64,000 nucleotides of DNA from Planktothrix rubescens CCAP 1459/22 (lineage in GTDB: Bacteria > Cyanobacteriota > Cyanobacteriia > Cyanobacteriales > Microcoleaceae). The number at the start of each line of letters is the position of its first letter. The stretch's first letter is position 1. The notes under the pieces are model-generated. The model had not been told where the DNA came from and did not search any database. It saw only the letters and a list, made by a program, of their open reading frames with translations. Position numbers and translations under genes: made by a program. Positions 59,554 through 64,000 of this stretch are shown one piece after another. Location of the stretch: positions 248,001 to 312,000 of the forward strand of contig LR882958.1 in the NCBI GenBank assembly GCA_904830895.1. Reading direction: 5' to 3'.

Positions 59554-62500
59554 TTATAAACGACTAACAATCCCTAAAATTCGTTCCATTGCATATTTCC
59601 ATTCTGGGGATTGACTTAAGGTAGAAGCATCCAAAGGATGGTTTTTATAATTGGATAATCGCACAAAATCATTCACCCATTCTAACACAGATTCGGTGGC
59701 AAATTCAAAGGGGGAGTATTTTAAAGATTGTTCAAGAAAGTTAACCATTTGAGATAGATTACCTTGGGTATAATAATACCAAGCATTCCAAAGTAATGAA
59801 GCATATTTGAGGCGATGATTAAGCTGTTTTACTTCTGTTTTAGTTAAGGGTAAATTGATCAAGTCATCTTCCTGGGGAGAAGTTAAAGCAATTTCTATAA
59901 TTTCTAGGGTTTGTTTTAACATCCGGTCTTCTTTAAAGAGTTCTTCTGCCCGTTGTTTGGATGCTACACCCATTGTAGATAATAATAGAGGATTAATTGC
60001 TAATTCTTGAAGACTTTGAACAAGTTCATTAACCGTTTTTTCGGGATCAATATTAGGATCACTTAACAGTTTTCCCGTATCTCCTAATCCTTCGGGAATA
60101 CCCCCCGCAGCCGAGGCTATAATGGGTAATCCTTTTGCCATGGCTTCCATAATAGCAAAGGAGGGGGCGGCTTCTGCTAGGGAGGTTAAGATAAAGATAT
60201 CACAGGCATCTAACCAGTCGGGAATATTCCATATTTGCCCTAAGAATATGACGCGATCGCTAACTCCTAATTCCTCAACTTTTTGCTTTAATTCATGTTC
60301 TAAATCATGATCACTTCCCTGTCCTGTTCCTGCCCAAACAAAGTATAATTTTTCCCAGATAGAAGTGTGTTTTAATTGAGCGATCGCTTCTAACTGAAAC
60401 CGATGTCCTTTAATCGGTGCTAATCTTGCTGTTGTTAAGCACATAATTCCATCTTCAGGAATCCCTATTTCTTGCCGTAACCGTTGACGAGTAGATAAAT
60501 TAGGCGGGGCAAAATATTTTTCTGAGCGCCCATAATAGACCACATTTCCTTTATCTTTCGGTAAGCCAAATTGGTCTTGTAAAATCTGAATATGTTCGTA
60601 AGCTGCGGTATTAAAAGTCCGGGCTAATCCATATTGATATAATACTCCTTTGGCGTAGGGAACACCATCTCCCATGGTAAAATTAATATGTTCTGGCATA
60701 GCTAATCCCAAGGCAATCATATATGGAATATTCCGTTGAATTGCAGTTTGTTTAGCGGCAAAATGGGAGTAAGGCCAGCCATCACTAAAAATAATAAAAT
60801 CGGGTTTAATTTCATCATAAAGGGTTTCTGCATCTTGGGTATTTCTGAGAATTCGCGGTAAATCTTTACTGGTACTATAGTCTAACCAATATTGCTGAAT
60901 TCCTAACTCTTTTTCTGCCTCAACTAAGGGGTTATGGTGTTGAGGTCTAACAGCAGTTACTGGATATCCTAATTTAGCTAATTCACATAAAATCAAATGA
61001 TCATATTGGGCTAAACCTCCAATACCCGGATCATCGGTATTCATTAACAGAATATGGGGTTTATTCGAGGGAGGAGTTAAGGTAGGTTGGGGTTGAGGTG
61101 TGAGTTTGGGATTCATAATTTTATGGATAACAGTTTGCCATTCCTGAGATTTAATTAAAGCATAAGTATCTAGGTTTTCTCCATAGTCTGCTGCAATATG
61201 TTGAAAAGCATCAAGCCATTGAGAAATTGTTTCTGTTAGAGGGAAAAAAGTATATTCTATGGATTTCTCTAAACAATATATCATTAAATCGGGATAACCA
61301 TCTCGATACATTCGCCAAGCTAACCATACCCAGCGCTCATAACTTTCTTTTCGATGTAATTTACGAATTTGATCGGGAAGATTCGGATGATTAAAAAATT
61401 GATCCATAACAATTTCAGTATTTTCAATAACTTTTAATCCCCCTGACATTAAGTTATGATCATGTTGACGGTAACAGGCATGAATTTCTTTTAACCAAAC
61501 GGTTTTACATCCCATTAAGGATAACCGTAAGACAAAATCTAAGTCTTCGGTAGGAGGATAACGATGATCAAATCCTCCAACTTTTTCCCACCATTCTCGA
61601 CGTAAAATCATAGCACTAGGACGCACACATTTATGTAAAACCCAAGTTTCTAAATTCAATTCCGGTGCGTTTAACCAAGGCATAATCACACTAACTCCAA
61701 TGCCTTTTTGATTAACAATACACCAGCCACTTTGGATAAAATCAATGGTTGGATCATGATCAAAAGTAGCGATCTGTTCGGCTAATTTTTGAGGTAAGAA
61801 AAAGTCATCTCCATCTAAAAAAGCTAAAAATTCTCCTTGTGCAATTTCACAACCATGATTTCTGGCTTTCGCCGCGCCTTGATTTTCTTGATAGATATAT
61901 TGAATTACAGGAAAAAAAGGTTTGAGAATTTCTTGAGTTTGATCTTGAGATCCATCATCAATAACAATAACTTCATAATTAGTATAGGTTTGTTCGAGAA
62001 CACTTTTTACACATTGTTCAATATATTGGTCACAATTATAAGCGGGAATAATCACACTCACCCTGGGTTTATTTTGAGGAATATTTTTATTAATTAATTG
62101 TTTCCATTCGGGTAAATTATAGAAATTTTTTAAATCAAGTTCGTAACCATAGCCACGACAATAACCAATAAATCTATGTACCCAGTCAGAAATAGTAATC
62201 GCTACGGTATAAGCAGTATAAAGTAAAGATTTTTGGAGAAATTCAGCCATTTCTTGAGAATAATTGGTATGATATAAATGCCATGCCATCCAAGTGACAG
62301 CTTCATATCGAGCAGGTTTTTCGAGTTGTCTAATTTCATCGGATAAATTAGGCTGACTGAAAAATTGATCTTGAACAGCTACCATAAGATTAGCTCTTTC
62401 TATGGCTTTTGTATTAGACATCGTTTGCTCATGTTGTCGGTAATTAACGGTAATTTCAGGGAGCCAAGTTGCTGAATATCCTTGAAGTACCAAACGCAAA

Positions 62501-63069
62501 ACAAAATCGACATCATCCACTCCATTAAAACGAGAATCAAATCCTCCGACTTGCTGCCAAGATTCTCGCCTAAACATTAGAGAACTTGGTAAAATTGGAG
62601 TTCTTTTTATCCAAATTTCTAAGGTTAAATCGGGTAACTCATGCCAAGGTTCAATATCAGAAATTTTGTTGTTATTTTGATCTATTAAACGCCAACCACT
62701 ATTGACAATAGCTACATTAGGGTTAGCATCAAAACAGGCAACTTGATGTTCTAATTTTTTAGGCAAAAACACATCATCGTGATCAAGGAAAGCAATCAAT
62801 TCTCCTCTTGCTTCATGAATTCCGCGATTTCTAGCAGCCGCCATACCCTGATTAGATTGAAAAATATAACGAATTAGAGATGGGTTCCGGTGTTTATCTA
62901 TATAATGTTGTACAATATTGGGTGTATTGTCCGTTGAACCATCATCAACGATAACAATTTCATAGTTTGAGTAGGTTTGACTCAAAACGCTGTCGATGGC
63001 TTGGCTAAGGTAGCGATCGCCATTGTAAGTAGGAATGATAACACTAACTCGAGGGGATGAACTCAACAT
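59554..63069 (-). CDS. Three-domain glycosyltransferase (GT2-GT2-GT4)
   Basis: 1171 residues. GT2-1 about 5-300 (RVSVIIPTYNGDRYLSQAID, DDGSTDNTPNIVQHY); GT2-2 about 335-640 (RVSVIIPAYNCDQYIEQCVK, DDGSQDQTQEILKPFF); and GT4 about 680-1070 (HILLMNTDDPGIGGLAQYDH, LTSLAEAAPSFAIMEAMAKG). The two GT2 domains are similar, suggesting internal duplication. The enzyme likely adds three sugars to one acceptor in cell-surface glycan or protein glycosylation. A helical C-terminal tail (about 1080-1171) repeats a pattern also seen at the ends of the GT2 units. It starts just before the hypothetical gene at 63287 on the other strand. Confidence 0.9.
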   Translation of the reverse strand: MLSSSPRVSVIIPTYNGDRYLSQAIDSVLSQTYSNYEIVIVDDGSTDNTPNIVQHYIDKHRNPSLIRYIFQSNQGMAAARNRGIHEARGELIAFLDHDDVFLPKKLEHQVACFDANPNVAIVNSGWRLIDQNNNKISDIEPWHELPDLTLEIWIKRTPILPSSLMFRRESWQQVGGFDSRFNGVDDVDFVLRLVLQGYSATWLPEITVNYRQHEQTMSNTKAIERANLMVAVQDQFFSQPNLSDEIRQLEKPARYEAVTWMAWHLYHTNYSQEMAEFLQKSLLYTAYTVAITISDWVHRFIGYCRGYGYELDLKNFYNLPEWKQLINKNIPQNKPRVSVIIPAYNCDQYIEQCVKSVLEQTYTNYEVIVIDDGSQDQTQEILKPFFPVIQYIYQENQGAAKARNHGCEIAQGEFLAFLDGDDFFLPQKLAEQIATFDHDPTIDFIQSGWCIVNQKGIGVSVIMPWLNAPELNLETWVLHKCVRPSAMILRREWWEKVGGFDHRYPPTEDLDFVLRLSLMGCKTVWLKEIHACYRQHDHNLMSGGLKVIENTEIVMDQFFNHPNLPDQIRKLHRKESYERWVWLAWRMYRDGYPDLMIYCLEKSIEYTFFPLTETISQWLDAFQHIAADYGENLDTYALIKSQEWQTVIHKIMNPKLTPQPQPTLTPPSNKPHILLMNTDDPGIGGLAQYDHLILCELAKLGYPVTAVRPQHHNPLVEAEKELGIQQYWLDYSTSKDLPRILRNTQDAETLYDEIKPDFIIFSDGWPYSHFAAKQTAIQRNIPYMIALGLAMPEHINFTMGDGVPYAKGVLYQYGLARTFNTAAYEHIQILQDQFGLPKDKGNVVYYGRSEKYFAPPNLSTRQRLRQEIGIPEDGIMCLTTARLAPIKGHRFQLEAIAQLKHTSIWEKLYFVWAGTGQGSDHDLEHELKQKVEELGVSDRVIFLGQIWNIPDWLDACDIFILTSLAEAAPSFAIMEAMAKGLPIIASAAGGIPEGLGDTGKLLSDPNIDPEKTVNELVQSLQELAINPLLLSTMGVASKQRAEELFKEDRMLKQTLEIIEIALTSPQEDDLINLPLTKTEVKQLNHRLKYASLLWNAWYYYTQGNLSQMVNFLEQSLKYSPFEFATESVLEWVNDFVRLSNYKNHPLDASTLSQSPEWKYAMERILGIVSRL

Positions 63070-63286
63070 AAAAATACGATTTTAGCTAATCAACCTGTTA
63101 TTATAAGTCTTATTGGCTTACATGATCAGTAGTTTGAGTAAATCGGATTGGATATCGGTTTGAATCAAAGCCAAATACTGGTTAAAATCTGAATAATTTC
63201 TAATTTATGATGGATTTTAAAGTGTAATCTTTAAAATCCTAGATGTTAAAATTTCCGGTCTATATTATGGGATAAGGAGGGTTTGT

Positions 63287-63595
63287 ATGTCTCGTTTTGA
63301 TCTGATAAAAAAAGGCAAGAAGGTTCAGAAGCCATCAGGAAAACATGATAATTTTGGAAAACCACCTAAATCTGTGATGTTACCTGGTTTAACAGGTAAG
63401 AATATACAGACCCTAAAACCAGTTAAATGGACTCCCATTAAACTGATTTTATTTTTGATCTTTGTATTTGGGCCCTACGGTGCTTTATTATATGTAGCTA
63501 GTGGGATTTCTCAAGTTTTATTGATTTATTTGCTGGCAATTCCTGCTATTGCGGGTTTAGTATTTTATCTGGTGTATCAACTCACTAAAGGTTAA
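63287..63595 (+). CDS. Small two-TM hypothetical membrane protein
   Basis: 102 residues. A basic soluble start (MSRFDLIKKGKKVQKPSGKH) precedes two TM helices (PIKLILFLIFVFGPYGALLY and VLLIYLLAIPAIAGLVFYLV). A strong ribosome-binding site (AAGGAGGG) lies about 7 bases before the ATG. Cyanobacterial family not recognised. It precedes the TPR gene by 21 bp, so cotranscription is likely. Confidence 0.7.
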   Translation: MSRFDLIKKGKKVQKPSGKHDNFGKPPKSVMLPGLTGKNIQTLKPVKWTPIKLILFLIFVFGPYGALLYVASGISQVLLIYLLAIPAIAGLVFYLVYQLTKG

Positions 63596-63616
63596 AAATT
63601 AGCGGAATAAATTTTA

Positions 63617-64000
63617 ATGAGTTTTGATTCTAATTTATTACACCAAAACCCCCTGTCAGCTTCCAGTTTATATGAACAGGGGGAACTTTATAGAAATCAA
63701 GGAAATTTAGAAGATGCGATCGCACTTTATCAAAAAACCATCGAACTTGATCCTGATTTTTCTTGGGCTTATCATCAGTTAGGAGATATTTTTTCCCAGC
63801 AAAATAACCCGACAGAAGCTATTGTTGTTTATGGTCAAGCGATCGCCCTTAACCCCAACTTCTCCTGGTCTTATCATAACCTAGGAATGGCATTAATTCA
63901 ACAAAAACAATGGGATCAGGCAATTTTAGCTTACTCAAAAGCTATTGAAATCAACCCTAATTTTTGTTGGTCATATTATTATTTGGGAGAGGCTTTTTAT
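63617..64000 (+). CDS. TPR protein, 5' part (runs off the window)
   Basis: At least 128 residues from ATG 63617: SASSLYEQGELYRNQGNLED and AIALYQKTIELDPDFSWAYH, then LGDIFSQQNNPTEAIVVYGQ, a run of TPR units. Such TPR starts precede GT41, GT2 or sulfotransferase domains in this organism, so a glycosyltransferase end is expected beyond the window (inference). The frame is open at 64000. Confidence 0.85.
   Translation, partial: MSFDSNLLHQNPLSASSLYEQGELYRNQGNLEDAIALYQKTIELDPDFSWAYHQLGDIFSQQNNPTEAIVVYGQAIALNPNFSWSYHNLGMALIQQKQWDQAILAYSKAIEINPNFCWSYYYLGEAFY

Overview
The window reads as a chromosome segment of a filamentous cyanobacterium, most like the Planktothrix/Oscillatoriales group (inference). 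The evidence is: cytochrome b6f genes petC and petA side by side; a CRR6-type NDH-1 assembly factor; DUF4359, pentapeptide-repeat and Uma2 proteins; many GCGATCGC (HIP1) octamers; and abundant small palindromic repeats. The base composition is AT-rich and genes are on both strands.

Layout. 1-12 kb is an accessory glycosylation region: SPINDLY-type (GT41) transferases and a GT2+GT4 enzyme, mixed with toxin-antitoxin-like genes and IS200/IS605-type (TnpB) insertions. 12-29 kb is mostly core: one CAT-anticodon tRNA, a CorC/HlyC-type membrane protein, a Na+/H+ antiporter, a B12-binding radical SAM protein, a MurL-like protein, a Fur regulator, CRR6, petCA, a dynamin-like GTPase and purK. 29-39 kb holds topA, a thioredoxin, a complete TnpB element, a PRC-barrel gene, then a group II intron reverse transcriptase/HNH open frame joined in frame to the nuclease half of a TnpB, followed by decayed membrane and ABC-binding-protein genes. 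39-51 kb has an FHA-adenylate cyclase, HU, part of an amino-acid ABC transporter, rpmI-rplT, queF, speD and two pentapeptide proteins. 51-58 kb has a GHL10 hydrolase and a three-gene operon (TPR-CHAT protease, small protein, two-TM protein) that looks like a CATRA-type conflict system. 58-64 kb returns to glycosylation: gmd, a GT2-GT2-GT4 giant, and the start of a TPR protein.

Main points of interest. (1) The RT-HNH-TnpB(RuvC) open frame at 35542-37635 keeps every catalytic motif of both parents and ends in an IS-type hairpin, but its 5' end is truncated. (2) A 424-bp internally deleted relative of the 4.5-5.9 kb TnpB element keeps a 3' segment in which two helices are conserved through compensatory changes, which points to a retained guide (omega) RNA scaffold. 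(3) The CHAT operon has an in-frame 42-bp repeat expansion between the catalytic His and Cys. (4) A methyltransferase-TPR-GT41 gene is cut by a tnpB-derived MITE. (5) A family of TATAGC-ended MITEs with GTGCAC-centred palindromes sits just before genes; one copy supplies the A of a thioredoxin start codon.

All family assignments were made by reading motifs; no database search was run.
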